Program-made: the position numbers and the translations under genes
Assembly: GCA_003225175.1 (NCBI GenBank)
Contig: QIBA01000064.1
Coordinates: 1 to 64,000, forward strand
From: Acidobacteriota bacterium
Lineage (GTDB): Bacteria > Acidobacteriota > Terriglobia > Terriglobales > Acidobacteriaceae
DNA: 64,000 nucleotides
Direction of reading: 5' to 3'
Notes under the pieces: generated by a model
The model's input: only the letters and a program-made list of their open reading frames with translations
Database searches by the model: none
What the model was told of the DNA's origin: nothing
In this document: piece after piece, positions 35,546 through 44,581 of the stretch
Layout: each line of letters starts with the position of its first letter
Position numbering within the stretch: position 1 is the first letter of the stretch

Positions 35546-36904
35546 ATGCTTCGAAAGACTTGCTCTGGCCTTTGGGCCATAACCGTTGCCCTTGCACTCG
35601 CAGCCTGTGGAGGAAGCTCCTCCTCGAATTCATCTACGTCAAGCAATAGTCCCTCGCCTTCCGCCTCTCAACCCGGAGGCAGCGGCAACTCTGGCGGGAG
35701 TGGCGGAACCGGAGGTTCAGGAACAGGATCCGGCGGCGGAAGTGGTAGTGCTAATTCGGGAACCACTCAGTACGTGTATGTCGCGAATCAGGAAACGTTC
35801 AATGTCTCTGGCTATAAGGTCAATGCCGACGGTACGCTTACGCCAGTACCCGGATCGCCGTATTCTGTGCCGGGCAGCGCTCCCCACATTTTCGATCCGA
35901 CTTATTTGGCGGTGGTCGGCAATTTTCTCTACGCCTCAGGCTCCGATTCCAGCAGCAGCAACGGTATTACCGGATTCAAGATCAATTCGGCTGATGGCAG
36001 CCTGACCAGGTTCAATGCCAGCCAGGGAGACGCAGGCGCGTATCAATTCTTGTCTGCGGACAGGCAGCGTGGAATCATCTACGCGTCGGGCGCCGGTCCA
36101 CAGGCCAAAGGCTCCTCGAATCTCATTGCGGGAATTTCGGCATTCAAGGTCAATAGCGACGGAACACTGACGCTAACCGGCGGCCAGGTCCAGCCGGTCA
36201 CAGCTACGCCGCCCGGCACAACTCCAGTAGCAGGTTCATTGGCAGTCGACACCCAGGGGCGCTTCCTATTTGACTTCTTCTTTAACAAGATTCATGTGTT
36301 CCCGCGGAATGCGGACGGCTCGCTTGGAATGGAGGTGTCAGGCTCACCCTTCACTGCAGGGACTCCATACACCTTCTCGTCGCCCGACGATGCAAACGCC
36401 TGTTTCCTGGATGATCAGGATCCCGTAATCGTTGCCGACAATGCAGGCAGGTTCGTGTACACCAGCTGTGATGCGAATGCCGAGGTCGACGTATTCTCTG
36501 TCGCGAATTCTGGACAACTTTCGTTAGTTGGAACCGTTCCCAATTCGGGGCCACAAAGCGAGCTTAGTTCGCTGGCGCTTTCGCACGATGGCTCAGTATT
36601 GTTTGGTACTCAGGAAGAGCGAAACCAGGTTCTTGCGTTCAGCATCGATCGCAACACCGGCATGCCTGCGTTGGCTTCGACGATCTCCGCGGGCACAAGG
36701 CCGAATAGCGCGGCCGTAGACGTTAGCAATCACTTCCTGTATGTGACCAACGGGTCATCGAACATCAGCAAGAACAACGACCACGAGGGATCGAGCAATA
36801 TGTCCGAGTACATGGTGACGCCGGCCGGAATGATGACACAACTCCCCGGCTCTCCGATCGCGACAGGCGCTGCGCCGAAGGCGGTGGTAGTGGCGTCGTT
36901 CTAG
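35546..36904 (+). CDS. Lactonase-family beta-propeller lipoprotein, second copy
   Basis: 452 residues from the ATG at 35546; a longer in-frame start at 35495 would hide the lipoprotein signal. Lipobox LAACGG, then a Ser/Gly-rich linker (about 60 residues) and a propeller with TQYVYVANQETFNVSGYKVN, GSPYSVPGS and YVTNGSSN-type blades of the 6-phosphogluconolactonase/YVTN group. It has the same architecture as the protein at 3727-4914, 31 kb away, so the two are paralogues. The gene converges on the rhodanese gene with 10 bases between stops. Substrate unproven. Confidence 0.82.
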   Translation: MLRKTCSGLWAITVALALAACGGSSSSNSSTSSNSPSPSASQPGGSGNSGGSGGTGGSGTGSGGGSGSANSGTTQYVYVANQETFNVSGYKVNADGTLTPVPGSPYSVPGSAPHIFDPTYLAVVGNFLYASGSDSSSSNGITGFKINSADGSLTRFNASQGDAGAYQFLSADRQRGIIYASGAGPQAKGSSNLIAGISAFKVNSDGTLTLTGGQVQPVTATPPGTTPVAGSLAVDTQGRFLFDFFFNKIHVFPRNADGSLGMEVSGSPFTAGTPYTFSSPDDANACFLDDQDPVIVADNAGRFVYTSCDANAEVDVFSVANSGQLSLVGTVPNSGPQSELSSLALSHDGSVLFGTQEERNQVLAFSIDRNTGMPALASTISAGTRPNSAAVDVSNHFLYVTNGSSNISKNNDHEGSSNMSEYMVTPAGMMTQLPGSPIATGAAPKAVVVASF

Positions 36905-36914
36905 AGCGGAGTTG

Positions 36915-38573
36915 TTATGTCACCAGCACCTTGATGTCGGGGAAGCCCATTAGCTTAAGGATGAAATAGTTGACTGCGGCTTCCCCCGGATCGTCGGAGA
37001 AACAGACCAGCTCTGCATATCTCGGAACCCCGGCCTTGGCCAGCACGTTCCAGATGTCCTTCGCCGCCTTTGGCGTCCCGTCGGCATTGAGCAGGTCGGT
37101 GTAGGCTACATGGACAACCTTCCCATCCTGGTTCTTCGCAGGGATCTCCTTACCTGAAGCGATATAGACCTTGGGATACGCTCCATGTGTGCTCTTCGGG
37201 TCGGTAATGACGATCTCTTTGCGGAAGTTCTCGGGATAGGAGGTCGGAGGAATCGATAAATCATGCGGTCCCTTCTTGGGAGCCACGACGGTCGCATCCT
37301 TCTTGAGCTTTTGCCCTTGCTTCGTCCATGTGTCCATGGAGTCCATGAATAGCGTTACTTTCGCCTGTCCGAGTTTTTCGAGCATGACGAACGCCAAGGC
37401 CGACTCTTTCGTTAGTCCCGACCCTGAGACTACAACCGCCTCATCCGAGGCATTTACACCAGCCGGACCCAGAATTTGGGCCAGCTTGGCAGGATTGGCA
37501 ACATTACTCTTGAAGACATCTCCAGCAATGTTGAGCGCAAAAGGTATGTGTCCCTCATTGAATGCCTCTGCAGGCCGGACATCCACTATGCTGACTGGCG
37601 CGCCCAGGAACCTCCGGATCATCTGGCCGCTCCAAAATTGCAGCCAGCCTGTTTCCCGCATCAGGTACGGCGCGTCGAACGTCCAGTATGGCAGTTGTCT
37701 TTGATCGGAGAGCCATCCCAGCTCCGATTCCGGATAGAGTTTCACTTTGGGATAGTCCGCCAGGAACTTGGCCGCAAAAAACGGCACGGTGGCGGCGACT
37801 CCGCCTCCGCAGTAGGTATAGATCTGCTGATCAGGCCTAACGCCCAGGTAAGCCAGCATCTTTTTTATCTCTTCAGGCGACTTGAAGGTCTTGTCAGGAT
37901 TGTAAAAATCTTCGCTCGGCGCCATGATCCCGTTGGGAATATGCCCAGCCCGGTCGAAAGGAGCGACTGCGCCGAAATGCCAGTTGGGATCTAGTCCCTC
38001 CACCAGAGCATTATGCGTCGTGTCGCCGGATGCGGTAAGAACCTCAGGTAGCCCGCCTCGCAGGTCGTCTTTCAATTTCGTGACTTTAAAGGAACCATTC
38101 TTCGGTCCGGGAGAAATGTCTTTGGTTACCGGCAAGCTTTGTTGCTGCCACTTGAACAGCCCGCCATCCAATATGAAAAGGTTCTTTTCGGGAATGCCGT
38201 GATAATCGAGATCGAAGAAGAGCCTGGTAGCCAGTTGATCGCCGCCTTTGTCGTATATCACTACTTTCTTTTCTCGGCCGATTCCCCAGGACTGAAAGTA
38301 CTGTTCCACCTTTGCATCCGATATTCCTCCAAATCCATAGGCGAACAGGTCGTAGATGTTGACGCCGACGGCGCCGGGAATATGTTGCTTCGCGTAGGTT
38401 TCAGGCGAGGCATCGAGTATTACCACATCGGAGTTGTTGAGATTTTTTGCAAGCCAGCCAACGTCGACAAGATTGCCTCTCACACCTTCTTCCGCGAGTG
38501 CTGGAATCGCCTGTGCCAGTAGCAGCAATCCCAGGAAAGTAAAAACCGCGCCGTGCTTGAAAAACCTCAACAT
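36915..38573 (-). CDS. Exported protein with four rhodanese-like domains
   Basis: 552 residues with a signal peptide (FTFLGLLLLAQAIPALA). Four rhodanese homology units are visible: about 36-148 (VVIYDKGGD, no Cys at the active loop), about 180-298 (IYTYCGGGVAA, Cys255), about 325-420 (DVRPAEAFNEGHIPFALNIA, VVVSGSG instead of Cys) and about 465-552 (ELVCFSDDPGEAAV, Cys524). Sulfurtransferases normally have two units, one catalytic. Cys255 is probably the persulfide carrier; the last unit may be a second site. It likely handles sulfane sulfur in the periplasm; donor and acceptor are unknown. Confidence 0.87.
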   Translation of the reverse strand: MLRFFKHGAVFTFLGLLLLAQAIPALAEEGVRGNLVDVGWLAKNLNNSDVVILDASPETYAKQHIPGAVGVNIYDLFAYGFGGISDAKVEQYFQSWGIGREKKVVIYDKGGDQLATRLFFDLDYHGIPEKNLFILDGGLFKWQQQSLPVTKDISPGPKNGSFKVTKLKDDLRGGLPEVLTASGDTTHNALVEGLDPNWHFGAVAPFDRAGHIPNGIMAPSEDFYNPDKTFKSPEEIKKMLAYLGVRPDQQIYTYCGGGVAATVPFFAAKFLADYPKVKLYPESELGWLSDQRQLPYWTFDAPYLMRETGWLQFWSGQMIRRFLGAPVSIVDVRPAEAFNEGHIPFALNIAGDVFKSNVANPAKLAQILGPAGVNASDEAVVVSGSGLTKESALAFVMLEKLGQAKVTLFMDSMDTWTKQGQKLKKDATVVAPKKGPHDLSIPPTSYPENFRKEIVITDPKSTHGAYPKVYIASGKEIPAKNQDGKVVHVAYTDLLNADGTPKAAKDIWNVLAKAGVPRYAELVCFSDDPGEAAVNYFILKLMGFPDIKVLVT

Positions 38574-39010
38574 GTCAGCCTCCTGTTGGCCAATCGTTTC
38601 CTGGCAGATCTTCCCGGTTATCCGACACTCGGAGCTTGCACTTCAAAGACGTTCCGGCGTCCCTGAAATTAGCAGGTAGTCATCTGCGAAAGGGGATCGA
38701 TGTAGATGTACGCGAACCGCACCCCGCCAGTTCCGATTTTTTTGCACTCATGGGGCTTGAGAGAAGGGATGCATTTAAACGAATCAGAGAAGGGCCGCCA
38801 CCCACCCGGGGGTTGTACGAAGAAGGCTTGGAAAACGCAGAAAGCGAAATAACCCCTGAAACCATCAGTCCGAAACAAAGACCCTGGGCTTATAAGGTTT
38901 TCGTGTTCTCCCACCAAACACCCGCGCGAGGGCGGGCAGCGGTCCCTTTCGTATCGATTCTTTCAGGTTCTACTTCACCCGATCACCCGATGGCCCCGAT
39001 CACGCGATTC
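38574..39010. other. Intergenic region with half repeat element
   Basis: 437 bases. The stretch 38972-39010 (ACTTCACCCGATCACCCGAT, then GGCCCCGATCACGCGATTC) is half of the ATCGGGTGATCGG-type element found whole at 40831-40986 and 60598-60741. Frames over 38636-38917 on both strands have no convincing protein look. Confidence 0.6.
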
Positions 39011-40288
39011 CTACGCGGCTCCCGATTTCTGAGGCTCGGGCTCTGCTACGAGTTTGCTTACGCGGACGCGTTCTATACGACGGTCGGTGGATTCGAGCAC
39101 GTCGAAGCGCAGGCGGTTGTGTTCGACGTATTCGCCCGGTTGCGGGATTCGGCCGGCGATTTCGCTTATCAGCCCGGCCACGGTTGTAGCCTCAACATCG
39201 CTCGGGCGGTAATCGAACAGCTCCTCGAGCATGTCGAGATCGGTTGCGCCCGGTAGGACATAGGAGCTCTCGCTCTCGCGCACGATCTGCGGACGGCGCT
39301 CGTGCTCGCTGCCGATGTCCCCAACGATCTCCTCGAGCATATCTTCCAGCGTGACCAGGCCGGCTACGCCGCCGTATTCATCGATCACGATTGCCATCTG
39401 GATCTTCTCGCGCTGCATTTCGCGCAGCAGCTCGCTCACCTTTTTCATTTCGGGAACGAAGGGCAGGGGACGCATGAGTTTCGCGACTATCTGGGTGCGG
39501 GCGTCTTCGTCGCGAATCTGCAGCAGGTCCTGGGCGAAGACTATGCCCTGGATGTGGTCGAGATCAGGGTCGTAGATAGGGATGCGCGAATGCGGCTTCT
39601 TCTGCAGCAATTCGGTGAGCTGCTCGATGGTCGTGCTGGCAGGGACGGCGAGCATGTCAGGGCGGGCAGTCATGATCTCGCGCACGATCTTGTCGCCGAA
39701 CTCGACTACCGATTGAATCAGCTCGCGGTCGCTCTCTTCGAGAATGCCCTCTTCTGTGCCCGCTTCCAGCAAGGCATCCACAGCCTCGGAGGGATGCTCC
39801 TGCTCCCCGGTTTCCTGCGGCTCTGCCAGCGATGCTACCGACATGCTGAAGCCTAGAAGGATCGTGAGCGGCAGCGCCAGCCAGATCAGCAGTTTCAGAA
39901 CAGGAATAAACTTTGCCAGCCAGTCTCCACGAGTGCGGATGAACAGCAAATATGGGATCAGGCGATTAAAGATAACGATGATCAGGACAATGGAAATCGC
40001 CGCCTGAGCGATCTCCCCCCACGTCCAGCGGCCTGCCATGAAAGTGGCGTAGCCGAGGATCAATGCAATCGCAGCGGTGAAGAGCTGGGAGAGCAGTTGC
40101 ATCGACAACGCCGCCCGCGCCGAGCTTACTCCCAGTTTCGTCTCAACCCGCAGCTCGTATGCCTCGATGTTTTCTTCAAATTCGCGCGAGAGAATCTTTC
40201 CCTTTTCGGCATAGAGGCGCTCCACGTAGGAAGCCAGCGCCAGCAGGGCGGAGAGGATCACGAGGGCGATGATGATGGCTACGAGCAT
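39011..40288 (-). CDS. CorC/HlyC-type CBS-domain membrane protein
   Basis: 425 residues. An N-terminal CNNM-type membrane domain (about 1-155) has one helix at 1-20, a conserved cytosolic loop and further helices at 65-90, 95-115 and 128-150. Then a CBS pair (about 205-330: IMTARPDMLAVPASTTIEQL, VIDEYGGVAGLVTLEDMLEE) and a C-terminal transporter-associated CorC_HlyC domain (ATTVAGLISEIAGRIPQPGE). This arrangement fits the magnesium/cobalt efflux family. It overlaps ybeY by 10 bases, giving the common phoH-ybeY-corC order. Confidence 0.9.
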   Translation of the reverse strand: MLVAIIIALVILSALLALASYVERLYAEKGKILSREFEENIEAYELRVETKLGVSSARAALSMQLLSQLFTAAIALILGYATFMAGRWTWGEIAQAAISIVLIIVIFNRLIPYLLFIRTRGDWLAKFIPVLKLLIWLALPLTILLGFSMSVASLAEPQETGEQEHPSEAVDALLEAGTEEGILEESDRELIQSVVEFGDKIVREIMTARPDMLAVPASTTIEQLTELLQKKPHSRIPIYDPDLDHIQGIVFAQDLLQIRDEDARTQIVAKLMRPLPFVPEMKKVSELLREMQREKIQMAIVIDEYGGVAGLVTLEDMLEEIVGDIGSEHERRPQIVRESESSYVLPGATDLDMLEELFDYRPSDVEATTVAGLISEIAGRIPQPGEYVEHNRLRFDVLESTDRRIERVRVSKLVAEPEPQKSGAA

Positions 40289-40803
40289 CGCACTCTCCTC
40301 AAGGTCGGGCGCACTTGTCCGGGGGATTTGAACACCGAGGGCACGGAGGACACAGAGGCTGGTGAATGATTGATTCTCTCGATCAGTCCTGTCGGCAATT
40401 TCAATTTGGCGCGCAGTTTTTGTTCCAGCGCGGCCATTTTACCCTTATCCGACTCATGATCGTAGCCTGCCAGATGGAGCAGACCATGGAGCAAAAGGAT
40501 CTTACATTCAGTTTCCAGCGAGTGCCCCAGCGCCTTCGCGTTGCTTCGGGCGATTTCCCTGGAAATCGCAATATCGCCGGCCAGCTTAAATTTCCTATTC
40601 TGGGCCGCTGGAAATGACAACACATCGGTCGGCTTATCTTTGCCGCGGAACTCCTGATTCAGGCGGCGCATCTCGGCGTCGGATGTGATGAGGACGTTCA
40701 CCTCTCCGGAAATTCCCACCGCTCGCTGGGCGGCGAGCAGGAAACGCTGCAGACCTGTGCCTTTGATTTGGGAGCTACTGCCGGGATGGTCTGGGTCGCG
40801 CAT
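40279..40803 (-). CDS. ybeY: Endoribonuclease YbeY
   Basis: 174 residues. YbeY is a zinc-dependent RNase for 16S rRNA maturation and ribosome quality control. The signature LLLHGLLHLAGYDHESDKGK provides the three zinc histidines (His106, His110, His116). LNQEFRGKDKPTDVLSFP and GDIAISREIA also match. About 15 residues near 147-160 (SPASVSSVPSVFKS) are encoded by a CACGGAGGACACAGAGG-type dispersed repeat, a recent-looking extension. The stop overlaps the corC start; phoH precedes it in the operon. Confidence 0.93.
   Translation of the reverse strand: MRDPDHPGSSSQIKGTGLQRFLLAAQRAVGISGEVNVLITSDAEMRRLNQEFRGKDKPTDVLSFPAAQNRKFKLAGDIAISREIARSNAKALGHSLETECKILLLHGLLHLAGYDHESDKGKMAALEQKLRAKLKLPTGLIERINHSPASVSSVPSVFKSPGQVRPTLRRVRCS
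40328..40358. repeat. CACGGAGGACACAGAGG dispersed repeat inside ybeY
   Basis: Reads AACACCGAGGGCACGGAGGA followed by CACAGAGGC. It lies in frame in the 3' end of ybeY. Relatives at 23048-23066 and 50156-50298. Confidence 0.7.
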
Positions 40804-40830
40804 GCGGGGATCGTTACAGAGAACGGGGCA

Positions 40831-40986
40831 GAATCGGGTGATCGGGCCATCGGATCATCGGATGAACTAAGAATCGAATTGGTAGCTGCATCGCTTGCGC
40901 CTTTTGGGCCACAAGAATCGCGAGATCACAAAATTTTGCCGAAATGCCATTGGTTCACTTCACCCGATGGCCCGATCACCCGATGG
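40831..40986. repeat. ATCGGGTGATCGG-type inverted repeat element, copy 1
   Basis: About 155 bp between phoH and ybeY. The left end reads GAATCGGGTGATCGGGCCAT, the right end CACCCGATGGCCCGATCACC, an inverted pair. The interior includes GAGATCACAAAATTTTG. Copy at 60598-60741 shares ends and part of the interior (AAATCACAAAATCTT); a half copy is at 38972-39010. Confidence 0.8.
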
Positions 40987-40988
40987 CT

Positions 40989-42020
40989 CTATTGCTCCAG
41001 CACTGGCGGGGTCGTCCGCTGCTCCACAAGCGGCTCCGTCGCGGTTGTCGATGACAACAATGATAGCTGTTGCTCCATGCGTTGTTTATGGTCGTCGTAG
41101 GCGCGGATGATGCGTTGCACCAGAACGTGGCGCACTACGTCGCCTTCGTCGAAGAAGTTGAACGATATGCCGTTGACGCCTTTGAGGACTTCGGCGGCTT
41201 CAATCAGTCCGCTGCGGCGTGCGTTGGGCAAATCGATCTGCGTGATGTCACCGGTAATTACCGCCTTGGCATTGAAGCCGAGACGGGTGACGAACATCTT
41301 CATCTGCTCCGAGGTCGTGTTCTGTGCCTCGTCGAGAATGATGAAGCTGTCGTTGAGCGTGCGTCCACGCATGAAGGCGATGGGAGCGATTTCGATGATG
41401 TTGCGCTCGAGATAGCGATCGATCTTCTCCTGGTCGAGCAGATCGTAGAGTGCGTCATATAGTGGTCGCAAATAGGGATCGACTTTTTCCTGCAAAGTGC
41501 CGGGCAGGAATCCGAGGCGTTCGCCGGCTTCCACTGCCGGACGCGCGAGGATAATGCGGCTCACCTGCTTGTTCACGAGTGCGGCAATGGCCATGGCGAC
41601 GGCAAGGTATGTTTTTCCCGTACCGGCTGGCCCGATGCCGAAGACCATGTCGTTCTTTTCGATGGCCTCGATATAACGGCGCTGATTCAGGCTCTTGGGC
41701 TGCACGACTCGTTTGCCGAAGGAGCGCTGCCGTCCGGCTTCGGCGAGCCCGCGCAGTGTCGCCGTAGGATCGGAGATCACGATCTTCAGCATCGATCCAA
41801 GATCGCCGTTGTAAAAGGTGTATCCGGACTTGCGCAAGTGCTCGTAGTCGGCGAAAACCTGCTCCACGCGGGCTAAGTCGCGGGCGGCGCCTTCGAGGAA
41901 AATGTGGTCGGAGCGAAGGTCGATGGAGACGTTCAATCCACCTTCGAGCAGATGAAGGTTTTCATCCCTGGTACCAAACAGGGCCTCCAGGTTCGGAGTG
42001 ATCTCAAGCTGCTTATTCAT
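40989..42020 (-). CDS. PhoH-like ATPase
   Basis: 343 residues. The PhoH core follows an N-terminal domain with a KH-like region (about 10-90, LRGLAEAGRQRSFGKRVVQP after it). Walker A is GPAGTGKT (130-137) and Walker B SFIILDEAQN (225-234); ITGDITQIDLP and GINGI-like GVNGISFNFFDEGDVVRH complete the motif set. PhoH proteins bind ATP and are linked to RNA metabolism; it heads the phoH-ybeY-corC operon. The C-terminal 25 residues are low complexity (SSTTATEPLVEQRTTPP). Confidence 0.93.
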   Translation of the reverse strand: MNKQLEITPNLEALFGTRDENLHLLEGGLNVSIDLRSDHIFLEGAARDLARVEQVFADYEHLRKSGYTFYNGDLGSMLKIVISDPTATLRGLAEAGRQRSFGKRVVQPKSLNQRRYIEAIEKNDMVFGIGPAGTGKTYLAVAMAIAALVNKQVSRIILARPAVEAGERLGFLPGTLQEKVDPYLRPLYDALYDLLDQEKIDRYLERNIIEIAPIAFMRGRTLNDSFIILDEAQNTTSEQMKMFVTRLGFNAKAVITGDITQIDLPNARRSGLIEAAEVLKGVNGISFNFFDEGDVVRHVLVQRIIRAYDDHKQRMEQQLSLLSSTTATEPLVEQRTTPPVLEQ

Positions 42021-42442
42021 CGATAACTTAGGGTTCGTCCTCCCAGAAGGGGAAATGCGCAGAACGGCACGCGTTCCGCGTTATCGCGATCACAGTTGTT
42101 GGCTGAGTCGAGCAGAGGAACTGCGGAATGTCGTCCACGTACGTGGAGCACATCCATCGGGCGTAGAGTATCCCCGGTTTGCCTCGAAGTCAATAAACGG
42201 AGTCTCAATTGTTCATTGTCCTTCTGGACGCTCCGTCGACCGCAAATTTCCGCTTTGTGAATGGTCGATTTCAAATATTTATTAGATGCTTTGGTGCCTT
42301 GAAACGGCACGGGGAATGGCGCCGGTGAACGCCTGAGCGCGTCCGCAGAGACGCTGAAGGGCAGTCCTGAAGGCACTACGTTTGCACTTATCCGCACTAT
42401 TTGGTTTTCATAAGGCATGCCAGAGACGGCAACAGCCTGATA

Positions 42443-42467
42443 AAGACGCAGCACGCTGCGCGCCTAC
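42443..42467. repeat. Degenerate AGACGCAGC palindrome
   Basis: AAGACGCAGCACGCTGCG is a decayed relative of the perfect palindrome at 34020-34047. Confidence 0.5.
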
Positions 42468-42500
42468 CAGGCGCCTAACGGCGCTTAAGCGGTGCTCTGG

Positions 42501-42592
42501 TGCCTTAAACTGTGCTCCCAAGTGCCTCGAATCCGCGTTCTAATGCCCCAAAACTGCGCATTCGCTGCCTCAAAATCGCTGTTCTTAAGCCT
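42501..42592. repeat. Degenerate 21-22-bp tandem repeat upstream of rpsT
   Basis: The motif TGCC(T/C)(T/C)(A/G)AA recurs at 42501, 42523, 42544 and 42566, and as AGCCTC at 42588, spacing 22, 21, 22 and 22. That is about two helical turns, ending 9 bases before the rpsT promoter. Confidence 0.6.
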
Positions 42593-42600
42593 CATTCGGT

Positions 42601-42630
42601 TTGACGGAACGATCCTAACGCGTGTTAAAA
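42601..42630 (+). promoter_or_regulatory. rpsT promoter
   Basis: TTGACG (42601-42606), 18-bp spacer, TTAAAA (42625-42630). About 70 bases before the rpsT ATG, leaving room for a leader. Confidence 0.65.
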
Positions 42631-42700
42631 TCAGGTGTTTACGCGCCAAATCCCACCCGATTTAGGCAATTTAAGCTCCCTTAAAGGAACAAAGTAAGGC

Positions 42701-42970
42701 ATGGCAAACCATTTTTCCGCGCTGAAACGCGCTCGTCAGACCGAAAAACGTACGCTCGTAAACCGCGCAAACAAGTCCCGACTGCGCACAGCGCTGCGCG
42801 GATTGCGCGAGGCAATCGCTAAAGGCGACGCCAAAGCTGCGCAATCGAGCTTCGGAGCGACGGTTTCGGTGATCGATAAGGCCGTCCAGAAGGGCACAAT
42901 TCACAAAAATACCGCGTCCAGGTACAAATCTCGGCTCAGCGCAAGGCTGAAAACCGTCGCGGCAAAGTAG
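42701..42970 (+). CDS. rpsT: 30S ribosomal protein S20
   Basis: 89 residues. S20 binds 16S rRNA in the small subunit. [20 protein letters not shown] is the standard start, with [38 protein letters not shown] and RLSARLK. Very basic, helical, normal length. Monocistronic: a promoter precedes it and a strong terminator follows. AAAGGAAC lies 12 bases before the ATG. Confidence 0.98.
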   Translation: MANHFSALKRARQTEKRTLVNRANKSRLRTALRGLREAIAKGDAKAAQSSFGATVSVIDKAVQKGTIHKNTASRYKSRLSARLKTVAAK

Positions 42971-43013
42971 ATTAGCTGGCAAATAGACGTTGTTTTTGCG
43001 CCTCAGAAAGTGC

Positions 43014-43048
43014 AATGGCAGCCTCGTTAAGGCTGCCATTCTTGCTTT
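43014..43048 (+). terminator. Intrinsic terminator after rpsT
   Basis: 11-bp perfect stem AATGGCAGCCT / AGGCTGCCATT with loop CGTTA, followed by CTTGCTTT. It begins 43 bases past the stop. Confidence 0.85.
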
Positions 43049-43066
43049 AATCGTCTTTGATTAGGT

Positions 43067-43223
43067 GGTTCCGGCCGCCCTCGGCCGGTACACGGACAAC
43101 GATTCGACGCCTTCTAGCGGGACCAAAAGGAGTCTGATCGCGCAATTTTGATAACAAAAGAAGTATTCCAGGTACGCCACGCGGTTCTTTGACGTCTTGT
43201 ACCGGCCGAGGGCGGCCGGAACC
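43067..43223. repeat. REPIN-like element, copy 2
   Basis: Perfect 25-bp inverted arms (43067-43091, 43199-43223) around 107 bases; the arm contains CCGGCCGCCCTCGGCCGG. Same core and overall size as 21582-21743. Lies between rpsT and ada. Confidence 0.85.
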
Positions 43224-43246
43224 AACCTAAGCAGAACCTGAAAACC

Positions 43247-44326
43247 TCAGTTTTTTTCGGATTTTGCGCGCTCTCGGGCCAATAAATTCTCTTTTCGGTC
43301 TAGTCCCCAACGATATCCACCCATTCCGCCGTCGCTGCGGACTACGCGATGGCAGGGGATAAACACCGCAACATTGTTAGTCGCGCACGCTCTGGCGACC
43401 GCTCTGCGGCCCGATTCCCCGCCCAAATTCTTTGCAATTTGCGAGTAAGTGCGAGTCTCTCCCGCTGGAATTCGCTTGAGTTCTTCATAAACTCGTCTTT
43501 GGAAAGCAGTTGCGCGAACGTCAATCGGCAGCTCGGGGAGCTCAACTTCCCCTTCCAGACGGCGCAAAAGGTTGCTCATCCACTCGCGAAGTTCGCCGCC
43601 CGAGTGCACAAGTTCCGCTTTGGGATATTCGCCTTCGAGCTCCCGAACCAGTCGGGCAGGATCATTTCCCAGTTTGACACCGCAAATGCCCTTTTCCGTG
43701 ACTGCTAACAACGCTCTTCCGGCCGAATAAGGTGCGATTGCATAGCGAATTCGCATGCCGAATCCGCCTTTTACGTAGGCTGCAGGCGTCATTCCGAGCC
43801 TTTCATTGGAATGCTCGTAAACCCTGCTGCTGGAGTTGTATCCGGCTTCATAGATCGCGCTGGTCACATCCCGGCGGAATCGGAGCGCGGTTTTGAACAA
43901 AGAAAGCCGGCGCGCCTCGGCGTATTGCTTGATCGTGATCCCCGTACTGTGCTTGAAAGCGCGATCCAGGGTGCCGGGATTCATCTTCAACTCTGCGCCT
44001 AACTGCTTCATGGGCAGCGGCGAATCCACATTTTTCTCCACCGCGCGGCAGACGTTCCGGACCAACTCAAGCTTTCCGGAACTCCGTAATTCACGCGGTT
44101 TGCAGCGCAGGCACGCGCGGAATCCGGCGCGCTCGGCGCTTTCAGGATCAAAGAAGAACTGCACGTTTTCCGGTTTTGGGCGCCGCGATGGGCACGACGG
44201 ACGGCAATAGATGCTTGTTGTGCTCACTCCGTAGTACAAGGCGCCATCGAATTTGCGGTTGCGGGCGACTACGGCGTCCCAAAGTTCGGCTGGATTGCTG
44301 ATTTGCGTCACGGCTGCGGTGCTCAT
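43247..44326 (-). CDS. ada: Bifunctional Ada: methylphosphotriester sensor and O6-methylguanine transferase
   Basis: 359 residues covering all Ada domains. The zinc domain holds Cys41, Cys45, Cys72 and Cys75 (YCRPSC, CLRC). An AraC-type helix-turn-helix follows (about 88-185, with MTPAAYVKGG). The methyltransferase domain spans about 195-350 with acceptor Cys325 in FIPCHRVVR and GYRWGLDRKENLL. It repairs alkylated DNA and, after self-methylation of the N-terminal Cys, should activate its own gene. No alkA or alkB is seen next to it. Normal family length. Confidence 0.96.
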   Translation of the reverse strand: MSTAAVTQISNPAELWDAVVARNRKFDGALYYGVSTTSIYCRPSCPSRRPKPENVQFFFDPESAERAGFRACLRCKPRELRSSGKLELVRNVCRAVEKNVDSPLPMKQLGAELKMNPGTLDRAFKHSTGITIKQYAEARRLSLFKTALRFRRDVTSAIYEAGYNSSSRVYEHSNERLGMTPAAYVKGGFGMRIRYAIAPYSAGRALLAVTEKGICGVKLGNDPARLVRELEGEYPKAELVHSGGELREWMSNLLRRLEGEVELPELPIDVRATAFQRRVYEELKRIPAGETRTYSQIAKNLGGESGRRAVARACATNNVAVFIPCHRVVRSDGGMGGYRWGLDRKENLLARERAKSEKN

Positions 44327-44529
44327 GAAGGCACTTTATGTTAGCTCTATCGGATGTCGCTATCCGGATTTCGACGCTAAAGCCGTTTTTGCCGTCTTGT
44401 CATTCTGAAGCCGCGCAATTTGCGGCGAGCAATCCATGTCGTGCCTATGCGTTGCAGGTTCTCGAAGATTGAGGCTTTGGTGGAGAAGGCCGCAGTTGCG
44501 GCTTGCGCATACCGCATGGAACCCTGTCG

Positions 44530-44566
44530 GGATTCCTCGCGCAAGAAAGCGCGCTTCGGAATCACA
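44530..44566. repeat. GGATTCC/GGAATC hairpin repeat, second copy
   Basis: GGGATTCCTCGCGC and GCGCGCTTCGGAATC form a hairpin, with the flanks of the copy at 24866-24893. The surrounding 44395-44565 has a pseudo-coding frame but no gene support. Confidence 0.5.
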
Positions 44567-44581
44567 GACAATGGATAAAGG

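Larger units (their letters stand above)
42021..42700. other. Long intergenic region before rpsT
   Basis: 680 bases holding the divergent upstream region of phoH, a decayed AGACGCAGC palindrome (42443-42467), a degenerate 21-22-bp tandem repeat (42501-42592) and the rpsT promoter (42601-42630). No protein-like frame. Confidence 0.6.

Noticed and set aside
38636-39256. Plus-strand frame of 206 codons between the rhodanese and CorC genes
   Set aside because: Its second half runs through the ATCGGGTGATCGG half element and lies opposite the 3' end of the CorC gene; composition not protein-like.
42017-42454. Minus-strand frame of 145 codons upstream of phoH
   Set aside because: Runs through repeat-rich leader sequence; no ribosome site or family.
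44377-44571. Minus-strand 64-codon frame after ada
   Set aside because: Falls on the GGATTCC hairpin repeat and its flanks; likely repeat-derived.
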